DNA of 27,388 nucleotides from an uncultured Clostridia bacterium (GTDB taxonomy: Bacteria; Bacillota; Clostridia; Christensenellales; Borkfalkiaceae): the NCBI GenBank assembly GCA_934247855.1, contig CAKQKA010000006.1, forward strand, positions 1-27,388, in the 5' to 3' direction. The notes beneath the pieces were generated by a model, which saw only the letters and a program-made list of their open reading frames with translations, ran no database searches and was not told the DNA's origin. A program made the translations under genes and the position numbers. Positions 13,367-21,732 of this stretch are shown here, in pieces; the stretch's first letter is position 1; the number at the start of each line of letters is the position of its first letter.

Positions 13367-14753
13367 CGTTGTCTCCTCGAGTAGTGATTGTTATTCTTAC
13401 CGTATTCACGGTGTTTTGATCGATTTTGATTTTTTCGCCGATATCCACGGGGCAAACGCAGAATATTTCATTGCCGCAGGCAAGCAGCGGATAGTTTTTC
13501 GATATGCGCGATTCTATCTTTTTATCGACTAAATATTTCTTCAATTTTTTGGTTTTTCCGCCGAATGATAGTATTATGTCGCCGTCGCGTTTTGTGCGGA
13601 TAACGGTGCTATAGGGCAATTTATCAAGGTCAAAGTATAAAACTTTGTCCGCGTTTTGTCCGTTCAATCGGTCGCTTGTCGACGGCGTTTTTTGCCGCAG
13701 GTCGGTCGGCGTTTTTTTCTGCACGTCAAGTTGTGTTTTTAACTCTTCCGTCGGCAAAATTTTTTCAAACTTTATCACATAATCGCCGAAAACGTGAATG
13801 CCTAAAGCAAACGGAACTTCGTCGGTTATTTTAGCAAAGTTCTTTTCAAACGCAACGCCGTTTTGCGTGCGCACTGCGGTAAGCCCGTTTTTCAAACAAA
13901 TTCTCGTGCCGCACTGCGCCGTTTTAAGGTTGCAAATCGCTTGCAGGTGCACGGCTTCATAGTCAACGGTAAAGCCTTTTTCTTTCATAACCGTAAGGCA
14001 GGCGCGGCAAAACAGCGCGTCGCCCTCGTCGGGAAATATTACCGTGTTATCGTCGATATATTTTGCCGCAAGGCGGTCGAGCAGTTCGTCCTCATCGCGC
14101 ATGATGGCTGAAAATCTTTGAATATTTCTCTCCGCCGCGGGGAAATTTTTGCGTACGAGCGGCATAATCTCGTTGCGGATAAAATTGCGCGAGTAGTCGC
14201 TGTTAAAATTGCTTTCGTCGGTTACGAATTCAAGGTTATGCTTTTTGGCGTAATCGTCTATTTCCTGCCGCGTGCAGGACAGCAGCGGGCGAATGATCTT
14301 GCCGTTTTTCGCGGTTTTTTCAATGCCGCAAACGCCCTTTGAAGATGTGCCGCGGAACAGGTTGAACAGCACGGTTTCCACGCTGTCGGACAGGTGATGC
14401 GCGGTTGCTATTTTATCGCAAAACCCGCCTATAAGCGCGTTATCGAAACATTCGTAGCGCAAAATGCGCGCTGCGGTTTCCTCGCTTACGCCGTGTTCTT
14501 TAACGTATTCGGGCACGTTTACCGAGTACGATTTAAGTTCCACGCCGAGTGTTTTGCAAAGGCTACGGCAAAACGCGGAATCTGCAAGCGAGCTTTCGCC
14601 GCGGATGCCGTGTTCGACGTTTACGGCTTTGACCGTAATGCTTAACCGATCTCTCACGCCGAGCAGCATGTGCAAAAGACAAACCGAGTCTTTTCCGCCA
14701 GAAAGAGCGACGGCAATCGTTTGGTTTTTTGTGAGTAAATACTCGTCTAACAT
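13350..14753 (-). CDS. tilS: tRNA(Ile)-lysidine synthase
   Basis: TilS ligates lysine to C34 of the CAU-anticodon tRNA-Ile so that it reads AUA; it is normally essential. The ATP-pyrophosphatase P-loop SGGKDS is at residues 18-23. EHGIRGESSLADSAFCRSLC, the HHLSDSVETVLFNLFRGTS motif (TAHHLSDSVET) and RPLLSCTRQEIDDYA follow. The C-terminal domain from about residue 375 has the RDGDIILSFGGKTKKLKKYLVDKKI pattern. The 467-aa length is normal. ATG 14753 is the first possible start in frame, since an upstream TGA closes the frame. No Shine-Dalgarno is present because the promoter -10 lies only 7 nt away. Confidence 0.95.
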   Translation of the reverse strand: MLDEYLLTKNQTIAVALSGGKDSVCLLHMLLGVRDRLSITVKAVNVEHGIRGESSLADSAFCRSLCKTLGVELKSYSVNVPEYVKEHGVSEETAARILRYECFDNALIGGFCDKIATAHHLSDSVETVLFNLFRGTSSKGVCGIEKTAKNGKIIRPLLSCTRQEIDDYAKKHNLEFVTDESNFNSDYSRNFIRNEIMPLVRKNFPAAERNIQRFSAIMRDEDELLDRLAAKYIDDNTVIFPDEGDALFCRACLTVMKEKGFTVDYEAVHLQAICNLKTAQCGTRICLKNGLTAVRTQNGVAFEKNFAKITDEVPFALGIHVFGDYVIKFEKILPTEELKTQLDVQKKTPTDLRQKTPSTSDRLNGQNADKVLYFDLDKLPYSTVIRTKRDGDIILSFGGKTKKLKKYLVDKKIESRISKNYPLLACGNEIFCVCPVDIGEKIKIDQNTVNTVRITITTRGDNDAQRS

Positions 14754-14759
14754 AGTCCG

Positions 14760-14788
14760 ATTATAGCATATCGCAAAAAAATAGTCTA
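14760..14788 (-). promoter_or_regulatory. tilS promoter, leaderless arrangement
   Basis: Read on the minus strand there is TAGACT (14788-14783), a 17-bp spacer, and TATAAT (14765-14760) preceded by TGC, an extended -10. Initiation 6-8 nt downstream would fall at or within 2 nt of the tilS ATG at 14753, so the transcript would have little or no 5' leader. Confidence 0.65.
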
Positions 14789-14893
14789 ATCATTTACCTT
14801 GCTTTTTAAAATGTCGTTTGCCGCATGTTACAAAAAATTTAAAAAATAGGGCACGGTTTATACAAAAAAAAGAAGTAGTGTTGAAAAAGTAGA

Positions 14894-14922
14894 TTGACTT
14901 AAAAATAATTTTGATATATAAT
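14894..14922 (+). promoter_or_regulatory. Promoter of the V-type ATPase operon
   Basis: TTGACT (14894-14899), a 17-bp spacer and a perfect TATAAT (14917-14922) form a near-consensus housekeeping promoter. A-rich sequence upstream (14863-14890) may act as an UP element. Initiation would be near 14929, leaving a leader of about 56 nt before ATG 14985. Confidence 0.85.
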
Positions 14923-14984
14923 AGATTCGATTGGTCGCCTGTGGAAATGCGGGCGCGTGTTCCGATTATCACCGGGAGAAGCAT

Positions 14985-15305
14985 ATGATTAACGATATTT
15001 TGACCGAAATACTGGCAGCCGAGCAAAAGGCTGCCGAAATAAGAGCGGCGGGCGAAGAAAAAGCGGCAAAAACGCTTGACGACGGCGAGAAAACTTGCAC
15101 CGAACTGCTTAAAAGCAGTCAGGAAAAGATAAAAGCCGAACGCCTTGTTCTTTTTAAGGAATATAACGAAAAAGCCGAAGCCGAATACGCGCGTTTGCTT
15201 GAAGAAAGCGTGAACGCGGGTAAGGCACTGGCTAACCAAAAGAAAGGCGCTGTCGAAAAGAGCGCAGAAGAAATCTACGGGAGAATCATAAATGGCGATT
15301 GCTAA
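14985..15305 (+). CDS. ntpF: V-type ATPase peripheral stalk subunit (G/H type; NtpF-like)
   Basis: This 106-aa protein is almost entirely charged helix (ILAAEQKAAEIRAAGEEKAAKTLDDGEK...), as expected of the small coiled-coil stalk subunit that pairs with subunit E and ties V1 to subunit I. Its identity rests on this composition and on being the first gene before ntpI, as in the E. hirae ntp operon. GGGAGAAG at 14974-14981 fixes ATG 14985. A TTG-initiated extension from 14931 has no ribosome binding site. The 3' end overlaps ntpI by 14 nt, suggesting coupling. Confidence 0.85.
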   Translation: MINDILTEILAAEQKAAEIRAAGEEKAAKTLDDGEKTCTELLKSSQEKIKAERLVLFKEYNEKAEAEYARLLEESVNAGKALANQKKGAVEKSAEEIYGRIINGDC

Positions 15306-17244
15306 AATGCTATCGATGAAACTTGTCGGCATGCAAAGCGAGAAAGAAAGTCTTCTTTCGGCGTTGCACAGGACGGGTTCGGTCGAAATAGTTAAAACTC
15401 CCGAAATTTTCTCAGGCAGGCGCATCGTTGCCGACAAAGCGGAAATACGGGAAAAGAAAGAGGCTTGCGAACGCGCTGCCGAACTTGTTCGCCGCGCCGC
15501 GCTGGAGTATAAGCGCGACAAGGTCGAGCAGGACGGGTTTGCCGTCGATTACGACGAATTCATCAGAACGGGCGAGCGCGAAAGCGAGGTTTACGGCAAA
15601 GTGAGCGAAATTCTCGCGTTGGAAGCGGAAATCGCACGGCTGAGCGCCGCCGCCGTTGCCGACCGCTCTGCAGCCGCAGAGTATTTGCCTTATCTTAACG
15701 TGCAGGAATTGTTCTCGTCCTTTAAAAACACCGAAAAGACTATATGTCGGCTGGGTACGGCGGACGAGCGCAACTACGATAAACTGTTGTCGTTAGTTCC
15801 CGACGGCGGGTTGCTTACCGTCGTTGACGAAGGCGTGAGCGACGGCAAGCACGCGTTATGCGCGATATACCACAACGAGTTTTCATCCGAGGCGGAAAAG
15901 ATTTTAGGCGAGTGCGGTTTCGCCGATTGTCCGTTTAAAGAGACGATCACGGCTAAAGAAGCGGTGGAAAAACTGAACGCTTCGGCGACCGCAGCCGATA
16001 AAAGCGTCGAAGAATTAAAAAAGAAAATTGCGGACGCAGGCGAGTGCGTAAAAGATATAAAGACGCTTTCCGACTACTACGAATTTTTACTGCAAAAAGG
16101 CGAGTGTTCGGACGGATTTTTATGCACCGATTCCACGTTCGTGCTGGAGGCGTTCGTTCCCGAAGAGAGAAAAGCCGACGTAACCGCCGCGATAGACGGC
16201 GTAAGCGGATACAGCTATTATGAGTTCGAGCTTGTGCCCGAGGGTGAATACGCGCCCACGCTTATGCGCAACAAAAAGGTTACAAGACAGTTCGAGTTTG
16301 TAACCAATTTGTACTCGGTGCCTAAATACGGTTCGTTCGATCCCAACGCGGTTTTAGGTTTCTTCTTTTCGTTATTCATGGGGTTCATCACCGCGGACGC
16401 AGTGTACGGATTATTGATGACTGTCGGCGGTTTTGCCTTTGCAAAATCGAAAAAGCGCGAAACCACAATTACAAGGCTTGCTATGGTAATGTGTTACAGC
16501 GGTTTGTTCACCATACTGTTCGGCGTGTTGTTCAACAGTTTTCTAGGATTCCCGCTGTTCGATAAACCCATTCTGCCCGATCCTATAAAGGATTCTTCAA
16601 GTCTTGCCGGAATTAACATTCCTACGATATTGCTGCTGGCTCTCGGAATGGGTGTCGTACACATTATGGTAGGTTTATTCCTTTCTGCTCTGATCAGTTT
16701 TCAGCATGGAAAAATACTTGACGGCATTCTTGACGGCATTATGTGGGATTTGTTCTTAGGCGGCGCGCTTGTTGCGGTAATTTCGCTTATCGGCGTTCTG
16801 CCCGAATCGGTCATGATGCCTTCGCTCATCGTGTGCTTAGGCGGTCTTGCCGTCGGGGTTCTTACGTCGGGCAGGCACGAAAAGGGTTTCGGAAAAATTA
16901 CAAAACCGTTCGGCTCTCTTTACGGCCTTATCAACTATATGTCGGACATTTTGAGCTACGCGCGTTTGTACGGTCTTATGCTTTCCGGCGCGCAAATAGC
17001 TTCAATCATTTCGGTTCAGCTGGCTAAGCCGATGCTCAGCTCCCCCGGCGGAGTCGTGGGCGTTATAGCCTGCGTACTGATTTTGCTTTTAGGTCATGCC
17101 TTCAACATCGCAATGGGATTGCTCGGCGCGTTCGTTCACGACGCAAGACTGCAATACGTCGAATTTTTCTCCCGCTTTTACGAGGGTGACGGCGAACTGT
17201 TTACGCCGTTCGGTATGAAATTCGAGCATCTTTATTTAAAATAA
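15292..17244 (+). CDS. ntpI: V-type ATPase subunit I (a-subunit)
   Basis: Subunit I is the 650-aa membrane stator that forms the ion half-channels. Residues 1-340 are soluble and helical (stalk-binding arm), and about 350-640 carry the membrane helices, starting near VLGFFFSLFMGFITADAVYGLLM. The conserved channel arginines are R558 (ILSYARLYGLMLSG) and R619 (VHDARLQYVEFFSRFY), matching the positions of the essential arginines in E. hirae NtpI. The terminal GDGELFTPFGMKFEHL is family-typical. GGGAGAAT upstream and a 14-nt overlap with the preceding gene support the start. Confidence 0.95.
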   Translation: MAIAKMLSMKLVGMQSEKESLLSALHRTGSVEIVKTPEIFSGRRIVADKAEIREKKEACERAAELVRRAALEYKRDKVEQDGFAVDYDEFIRTGERESEVYGKVSEILALEAEIARLSAAAVADRSAAAEYLPYLNVQELFSSFKNTEKTICRLGTADERNYDKLLSLVPDGGLLTVVDEGVSDGKHALCAIYHNEFSSEAEKILGECGFADCPFKETITAKEAVEKLNASATAADKSVEELKKKIADAGECVKDIKTLSDYYEFLLQKGECSDGFLCTDSTFVLEAFVPEERKADVTAAIDGVSGYSYYEFELVPEGEYAPTLMRNKKVTRQFEFVTNLYSVPKYGSFDPNAVLGFFFSLFMGFITADAVYGLLMTVGGFAFAKSKKRETTITRLAMVMCYSGLFTILFGVLFNSFLGFPLFDKPILPDPIKDSSSLAGINIPTILLLALGMGVVHIMVGLFLSALISFQHGKILDGILDGIMWDLFLGGALVAVISLIGVLPESVMMPSLIVCLGGLAVGVLTSGRHEKGFGKITKPFGSLYGLINYMSDILSYARLYGLMLSGAQIASIISVQLAKPMLSSPGGVVGVIACVLILLLGHAFNIAMGLLGAFVHDARLQYVEFFSRFYEGDGELFTPFGMKFEHLYLK

Positions 17245-17466
17245 CGGGCTATAAGTTCGTTATCGGCTGTTTAGCTTAACTTTTGTCAAAGTGAAAACGT
17301 GCTTGAAACAATGCGCTGAAGTACATTAAACGTGCATTGAATCGGGCTCATTGAATCGGGCGCGAAAAACGCTTGAAACAAGAAAAACCGCCGCTTGGGG
17401 CAAAACGCCTCGCGACGTTAAAATATAAGAATAATAAAATCGTTTTTTAAAACGGAGGAAAAAACA
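17245..17466 (+). other. ntpI-ntpK spacer with short direct repeats
   Basis: This 222-nt gap inside the operon has no CDS and no convincing promoter. After the copy C motif it contains CATTGAATCGGGC twice (17335-17347 and 17349-17361, period 14), GCTTGAAACAA twice (17301-17311 and 17371-17381), and the inverted repeat CGTTTT-TT-AAAACG (17441-17454) that touches the ntpK Shine-Dalgarno CGGAGG (17453-17458). It may set the high expression needed for the K ring, but this is inference. Confidence 0.5.
17249..17265 (+). repeat. Dispersed intergenic motif, copy C (divergent)
   Basis: The sequence directly after the ntpI stop resembles the motif at 11451-11467 with four differences in 17 (CTATAAGTTCGTTATCG), and keeps the GGG on its left and GG on its right. 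It is the weakest copy. Confidence 0.35.
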
Positions 17467-17892
17467 ATGGACAGACTAATCGGATTTTTTGCACTTGCGA
17501 CTTGCGTAATTCTCTGCGGTGTCGGCAGTGCGATCGGACTTTACAAAGCGGGTTCCGCTGCATCGGCGGTTATCGGCGAAGACGCAAAGAAGTTCTCTAA
17601 AGTATTCATTCTTGCAGTACTTCCCGCAACGCAGGGTATTTACGGATTCGTTATCGGTATTATCGGTATCGGAAACATCGGCGCAGGCTGGAGCCTTTTT
17701 GCCGCAACCCTTCCTATGGCCATCGTAGGTTTTGCAACCGCTATATTCCAAGGTCTTACTTCCGTCAGCGCCATTCTTGCTGTAGCAAAGAGCGACTCTG
17801 TCGGTGCTAAAATGATGTTGTTCCCCGCAATGGTCGAAACGTACGCGATTTTGTCGCTCGTTATCTCCATCATGCTTATGGGCAATCTGTAA
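17467..17892 (+). CDS. ntpK: V-type ATPase rotor-ring subunit K, Na+-binding type
   Basis: Subunit K is the four-helix (duplicated two-helix) proteolipid that forms the membrane rotor ring. The 141-aa protein has LPATQGIYGF in TM2 and FPAMVETYAIL in TM4. L52, T55, Q56, Q95 and E124 occupy the places of the E. hirae NtpK Na+ ligands L61, T64, Q65, Q110 and E139, with constant offsets of 9 in the first half and 15 in the second. TM2 has Gln (not Glu) at the site position, as in other 4-TM K subunits. The strong CGGAGG with A-rich spacer fits a multi-copy subunit. Na+ coupling is a confident inference. Confidence 0.95.
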   Translation: MDRLIGFFALATCVILCGVGSAIGLYKAGSAASAVIGEDAKKFSKVFILAVLPATQGIYGFVIGIIGIGNIGAGWSLFAATLPMAIVGFATAIFQGLTSVSAILAVAKSDSVGAKMMLFPAMVETYAILSLVISIMLMGNL

Positions 17893-17907
17893 TCAATAGT
17901 TGTAGAG

Positions 17908-18480
17908 ATGAATGATAATCAGGCTATAATAAATAAAATTATATCCGACGCCGAGGAGTTTGCATCGTCCGCAGCGGCTGCAGCCGAAGCGCAGGCGCAG
18001 GCGGCTATAGCCGAGGCTCGCGCCAAAGCCGAAGAAAGCGAAAACGCCGAGCGCGAAAACGCTGCAAAAGAAGGCGAAGAGTTTGTTGCAAGACGTATGA
18101 CCATTGCCCGCCTTGACGGTAAAAAGGCAATGCTCAGCGCAAAGCAGCAAATTGTTTCCGAAGTGTTTGAAAAAGCGCTCGAAAAACTCTGCGCCGCGCC
18201 CGAGGACAAATATTTTGCCTTGGTGAAAAAGGGCGTTGAGAAATATGCCGAAAGCGGCGATACGGTTATTCTGTCCGAAAACGCGCCGTTTTCTGCGGAA
18301 AAACTGCAATCGGCTGTTTCGGGGTTGGGTATAACTGTTTTAAAACAAGGAAAATTCAAGGGCGGAGCGATCGTTTCGGGCGCAAAGCGCGATACCGATC
18401 TTTCTTTCGAAGCCCTTGTTGCTGACTATTACGAGAAGAGTTCGGGCGACGTAGCCCGCGCTATATTCGGCGATGAATAA
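17908..18480 (+). CDS. ntpE: V-type ATPase subunit E
   Basis: Subunit E forms the peripheral stalk with the small helical subunit. Residues 1-85 are a long Ala/Glu-rich helix (IINKIISDAEEFASSAAAAAEAQAQ...). The C-terminal globular part from about 95 carries the KGGAIVSGAKRDTDLSFEALVADYYEK motif, whose GG(A/L)xV...D.TF/SFEA pattern is family-typical. Length is 190 aa. The ribosome binding site is weak (GTAGAG, 2 nt before the ATG), and the gene starts 15 nt after ntpK. Its last bases overlap ntpC by 8 nt. Confidence 0.9.
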   Translation: MNDNQAIINKIISDAEEFASSAAAAAEAQAQAAIAEARAKAEESENAERENAAKEGEEFVARRMTIARLDGKKAMLSAKQQIVSEVFEKALEKLCAAPEDKYFALVKKGVEKYAESGDTVILSENAPFSAEKLQSAVSGLGITVLKQGKFKGGAIVSGAKRDTDLSFEALVADYYEKSSGDVARAIFGDE

Positions 18481-19459
18481 GACGAAAAAAAGTATAACGT
18501 ATATAACCGCGGCTTGTAAGGCTGCGGAAAATAAACTGCTCGGAAAAGACCGAATCAGGCGCATGACCGAAGCCGCAACCGAAAAGGACGCGCTTACCGT
18601 GCTTAAAGAATCGTCTTTCGGCGGGGATGCAGGCGACGCCGACGCTTTGATAAGAAGCGAGGAAAGGCGCACGCTCGATTTCGCGCGCGAATACTCACCC
18701 GACGACGCTTGTTTGTATTTTTGTCTTTTGCCGTACGATTTTTACAATGCCGAAGCCGTGGTAAAGAGTTTGTTCAACGGCTATTCCGTTGGAAAATACG
18801 TCGGCGAAAACGGAATGTTTACGGCGGAAGAGCTTGTCGCCGTAGCCGAAGGGCGCGATAAAACCGCCGACGGCGAGGTCGTGAGCGAAATGCCGAAAGA
18901 GCTTGTCGGCGCGATAAAGAAAGCGCAGGCTGCGCTTAAAGACGGCGGCAACGGCGTTGTTACCGGCACGATTATGAAGCGCGCCGAATACGCCTGCATA
19001 CTGCGAGTTTGTAAGCACGCGTATCTGAAAAAAATGCTTATCGCAAAGCTCGACGCGCTCAATATCTCGGTTTGTTTAAGATCGGGCAGCGAAGCGACTG
19101 CGAAAGATCAGCTGATAGACGGCGGCACGCTTACCGCGGCGCAAATTTCTGCGCTTTGTCAAAAGGACGAAAAAGCGGTGGCGGCGGCATTTGCGGGTTC
19201 CGGCTTAAAAGAATTGGCGATAAAATCGCTTAAAGCCGCTTGCGACGGCAAGCCGCTTGTCGAACTCGAAAAAGAAATAAACAGCGGCGCGGCAAAGCGT
19301 ATGTACGACGGCAGATTTACCGAACAAAGCGGAACGCTCCCGTTCGTTGCGTACGTTTTAAGGCGTATGTACGAAATAGCATGCGTCCGAACCATATTGT
19401 CGGGCAAGACCAACGGGCTTGACGGCGAACGTATAGCCGAACGCTTAAAAACGCTGTAA
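18473..19459 (+). CDS. ntpC: V-type ATPase subunit C (d-type rotor cap)
   Basis: Subunit C (yeast d, Vma6-like) is the funnel that joins the central shaft to the K ring. The 328-aa protein is predicted to be all-helical. YFCLLPYDFYNAEAVVKSLFNGY near residue 80 matches the family's YDxxNxxxxxK-type element (here YDFYNAEAVVKSL), and the C-terminal PFVAYVLRRMYEIACVRTILSGKTNGLDGERIAERL matches the PxxxYxxxKExExxxIRxIxxGKxxGxxxexIrexL pattern. It starts within the ntpE 3' end (8-nt overlap). Confidence 0.9.
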   Translation: MNKTKKSITYITAACKAAENKLLGKDRIRRMTEAATEKDALTVLKESSFGGDAGDADALIRSEERRTLDFAREYSPDDACLYFCLLPYDFYNAEAVVKSLFNGYSVGKYVGENGMFTAEELVAVAEGRDKTADGEVVSEMPKELVGAIKKAQAALKDGGNGVVTGTIMKRAEYACILRVCKHAYLKKMLIAKLDALNISVCLRSGSEATAKDQLIDGGTLTAAQISALCQKDEKAVAAAFAGSGLKELAIKSLKAACDGKPLVELEKEINSGAAKRMYDGRFTEQSGTLPFVAYVLRRMYEIACVRTILSGKTNGLDGERIAERLKTL

Positions 19460-19560
19460 TTATACGTTCTGTGAACAGGGTGCATGGAAAACGCAAGGCG
19501 CGGCGTATGCAATGGTATACGGTGCATATCGACAGATAACCGACGGAGTATTATATAATA

Positions 19561-19872
19561 ATGAATAAGAAAATGGCAATATTGGGCGAGGGGGACAGCG
19601 TTCTTGCATTCAAAGCAGGCGGAGTAGACGCTTATTACGCATCCGACCGCGACGAGGCAAAGGACGTTTTGCGCAGACTCGCCAAGGAATACGGAGTGAT
19701 TTTTATAACCGAGAGTCTTGCCGAAAGTATGGACGATCTTTTAAAAAAATTCAACGCCGAACCTTATCCCGTTATAATTCCGCTGCCCTCGGGCGACGGT
19801 AACGGTTATGCGCAGGCAAAACTTAAAGAAAGAATGGAAAAAGCACTCGGAGTGGATATTCTTTTCAATTAA
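19561..19872 (+). CDS. ntpG: V-type ATPase subunit F (NtpG in the E. hirae naming)
   Basis: Subunit F binds the central shaft (subunit D) and stimulates V1 ATPase. The 103-aa protein shows MAILGEGDSVLAFKAGGVDAYYASDRDEA, then YGVIFITESLAESM and YPVIIPLPSGDG, the Rossmann-like subunit F pattern. GGAG lies 15 nt upstream of the ATG in an AT-rich spacer. It is separated from ntpC by 101 nt with no CDS. Confidence 0.93.
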   Translation: MNKKMAILGEGDSVLAFKAGGVDAYYASDRDEAKDVLRRLAKEYGVIFITESLAESMDDLLKKFNAEPYPVIIPLPSGDGNGYAQAKLKERMEKALGVDILFN

Positions 19873-19912
19873 CGCTTCGGCGGGCAAAATTCGGCATACA
19901 ACAGACTATTAT

Positions 19913-19946
19913 CCCCGATCGGGGCAAAATCGCGGTACGTTCCGCG
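19913..19946. other. Two palindromes in the ntpG-ntpA spacer
   Basis: CCCCGATCGGGG (19913-19924) is a perfect 12-bp palindrome, and CGCGG-TACGTT-CCGCG (19931-19946) is a short hairpin. No T-run follows, and AGGAG for ntpA lies just downstream. A role in mRNA stability or subunit stoichiometry is possible; nothing more can be said. Confidence 0.35.
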
Positions 19947-19965
19947 AGCTAATACAGGAGTAATA

Positions 19966-21732
19966 ATGCAAGGCAGAATCATTAAAGTGGCAGGACCGCT
20001 CATCGTTGCCGAAAACATGGGCGATTGCAAGGTTTATGACGTTGTTCGCGTGGGCGAGCAAAAACTTATCGGCGAAATAATCGAACTGCGCGGCGATAAA
20101 GCATCCGTTCAGGTTTACGAAGAGACGGCGGGGTTGAAAGTCGGGGATTCGGTATATTCCACCGGCGAGCCTTTGTCCGTTGAGCTTGCGCCCGGTCTGA
20201 TAGAGGGTATTTTTGACGGTATTCAACGTCCGCTTGCCGAAATAGTCAAACGCTACGGCGATCGTATAACCCGCGGTATTGCCGTAAACAACCTCGATCA
20301 CGAAAAGAGATGGAAATTCGTGCCCACCGCCAAGGTCGGCGACGCGGTCGTTCCCGGCGACGAGCTCGGGTATGTTGACGAAACCAAAGTAGTTCGTCAC
20401 AAAATCACCGTTCCGTTCGGCATGAGCGGTAAGGTCGTAAGCATAGAAAAAGGCGAATTCAATATTACCGAAACCATAGCGGTTATAGACGATAACGGCG
20501 AAAAGAAATCTGTTGCCATGCTGCGTAAATGGCCTGTAAGAAAAGCCAGACCGTACGCCGAAAAGATGTCGCCGTCGATGCCTATGGTTACCGGGCAGCG
20601 TGTTATAGATACGTTGTTCCCCATTGCAAGAGGCGGTTGCGCCGCCGTTCCCGGTCCGTTCGGAAGCGGTAAAACGGTCGTTCAGCACCAGCTTGCAAAA
20701 TGGGCGGACGCTAAAATCATAGTTTACGTCGGCTGCGGTGAACGCGGTAACGAGATGACCGACGTTCTTAACGAATTCCCCGAACTTAAAGATCCCACCA
20801 CGGGCGAACCGCTTATGAAGCGTACCGTGCTTATCGCTAATACTTCCGATATGCCGGTTGCCGCGCGTGAGGCGTCTATTTATACGGGTATCACCATTGC
20901 CGAATATTTCAGAGATATGGGTTACGACGTCGCTATAATGGCGGACTCCACGTCGCGTTGGGCGGAAGCTCTGCGTGAAATGAGCGGCCGTCTCGAAGAA
21001 ATGCCGGGCGACGAAGGTTACCCCGCGTATCTTGCTTCCCGTCTTGCGGAGTTCTACGAAAGAGCGGGTATTGTTAAGGTACTCGGCAGAGAAAAACTTA
21101 CGGGATCGATTACCGCAATCGGCGCGGTATCGCCTCCGGGCGGCGACTTGTCCGAACCTGTTTCGCAGGCTACATTGCGTATAGTCAAAGTATTCTGGGG
21201 CTTGTCGGCGTCGCTTGCGTACAAACGTCACTTCCCCGCTATAGACTGGCTGATCAGTTATTCGCTGTATGCGGACAGGCTAGGCGAATGGTTCAAGCAG
21301 AACGTGGGGAGCGATTATGTTGAGTTGCGTTCTTTTGTAATGCGCGTGCTTCAGGAAGAGGCGGAACTCGACGAGATCGTAAGACTTGTCGGTATGGACG
21401 CGCTTTCGTATAAAGACAGAATGACCATGGAAACCGCAAAGATGATAAGAGAAGACTATCTGCATCAGAACGCTTTCCATGAAACAGATACTTACACTTC
21501 GCTTATAAAACAGCACAAGATGCTTAAACTCATTTACGAGTTTTACAGGCTTGGCAACATCGCTATCGATAACTACGCCGAACTTGACGACGTACTTTCG
21601 ATCGGCGCAAAAGAAAAGATCGGCAGAGCAAAATATATTCCCGAAAGCGAGATCGATTCGCTCGACGAACTGCTCAGAGAAATGACTGCCGAACTCAAAA
21701 AAATAGCGGAGACCGGAGAAAGCAATGTATAA
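19966..21732 (+). CDS. ntpA: V-type ATPase catalytic subunit A
   Basis: Subunit A hydrolyses ATP in the V1 hexamer. The 588-aa protein has the N-terminal beta barrel (MQGRIIKVAGPLIVAENM), the non-homologous region typical of A subunits (about 110-190), the P-loop GPFGSGKT (230-237), the GER motif with catalytic glutamate (YVGCGERGNEM), and a Walker B-like segment VAIMADSTSRWAEALREMSGRLEEMPGDEGYPAYL. AGGAG lies 6 nt before the ATG. It overlaps ntpB by 8 nt. Confidence 0.97.
   Translation: MQGRIIKVAGPLIVAENMGDCKVYDVVRVGEQKLIGEIIELRGDKASVQVYEETAGLKVGDSVYSTGEPLSVELAPGLIEGIFDGIQRPLAEIVKRYGDRITRGIAVNNLDHEKRWKFVPTAKVGDAVVPGDELGYVDETKVVRHKITVPFGMSGKVVSIEKGEFNITETIAVIDDNGEKKSVAMLRKWPVRKARPYAEKMSPSMPMVTGQRVIDTLFPIARGGCAAVPGPFGSGKTVVQHQLAKWADAKIIVYVGCGERGNEMTDVLNEFPELKDPTTGEPLMKRTVLIANTSDMPVAAREASIYTGITIAEYFRDMGYDVAIMADSTSRWAEALREMSGRLEEMPGDEGYPAYLASRLAEFYERAGIVKVLGREKLTGSITAIGAVSPPGGDLSEPVSQATLRIVKVFWGLSASLAYKRHFPAIDWLISYSLYADRLGEWFKQNVGSDYVELRSFVMRVLQEEAELDEIVRLVGMDALSYKDRMTMETAKMIREDYLHQNAFHETDTYTSLIKQHKMLKLIYEFYRLGNIAIDNYAELDDVLSIGAKEKIGRAKYIPESEIDSLDELLREMTAELKKIAETGESNV

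Noticed and set aside
14931..14984. TTG-initiated extension of the first V-ATPase gene
   Set aside because: It begins about at the predicted transcription start without a ribosome binding site; GGGAGAAG before ATG 14985 is better.
17283..17311. Internal promoter with TTGTCA before ntpK
   Set aside because: At 17 bp spacing the -10 would be AAACAA, which is too poor a match.
19909..21231. Minus-strand open frame of 440 codons opposite ntpA
   Set aside because: Complete overlap with a well-supported catalytic subunit gene; low-complexity Arg/Phe/His-rich product with no recognisable motif.
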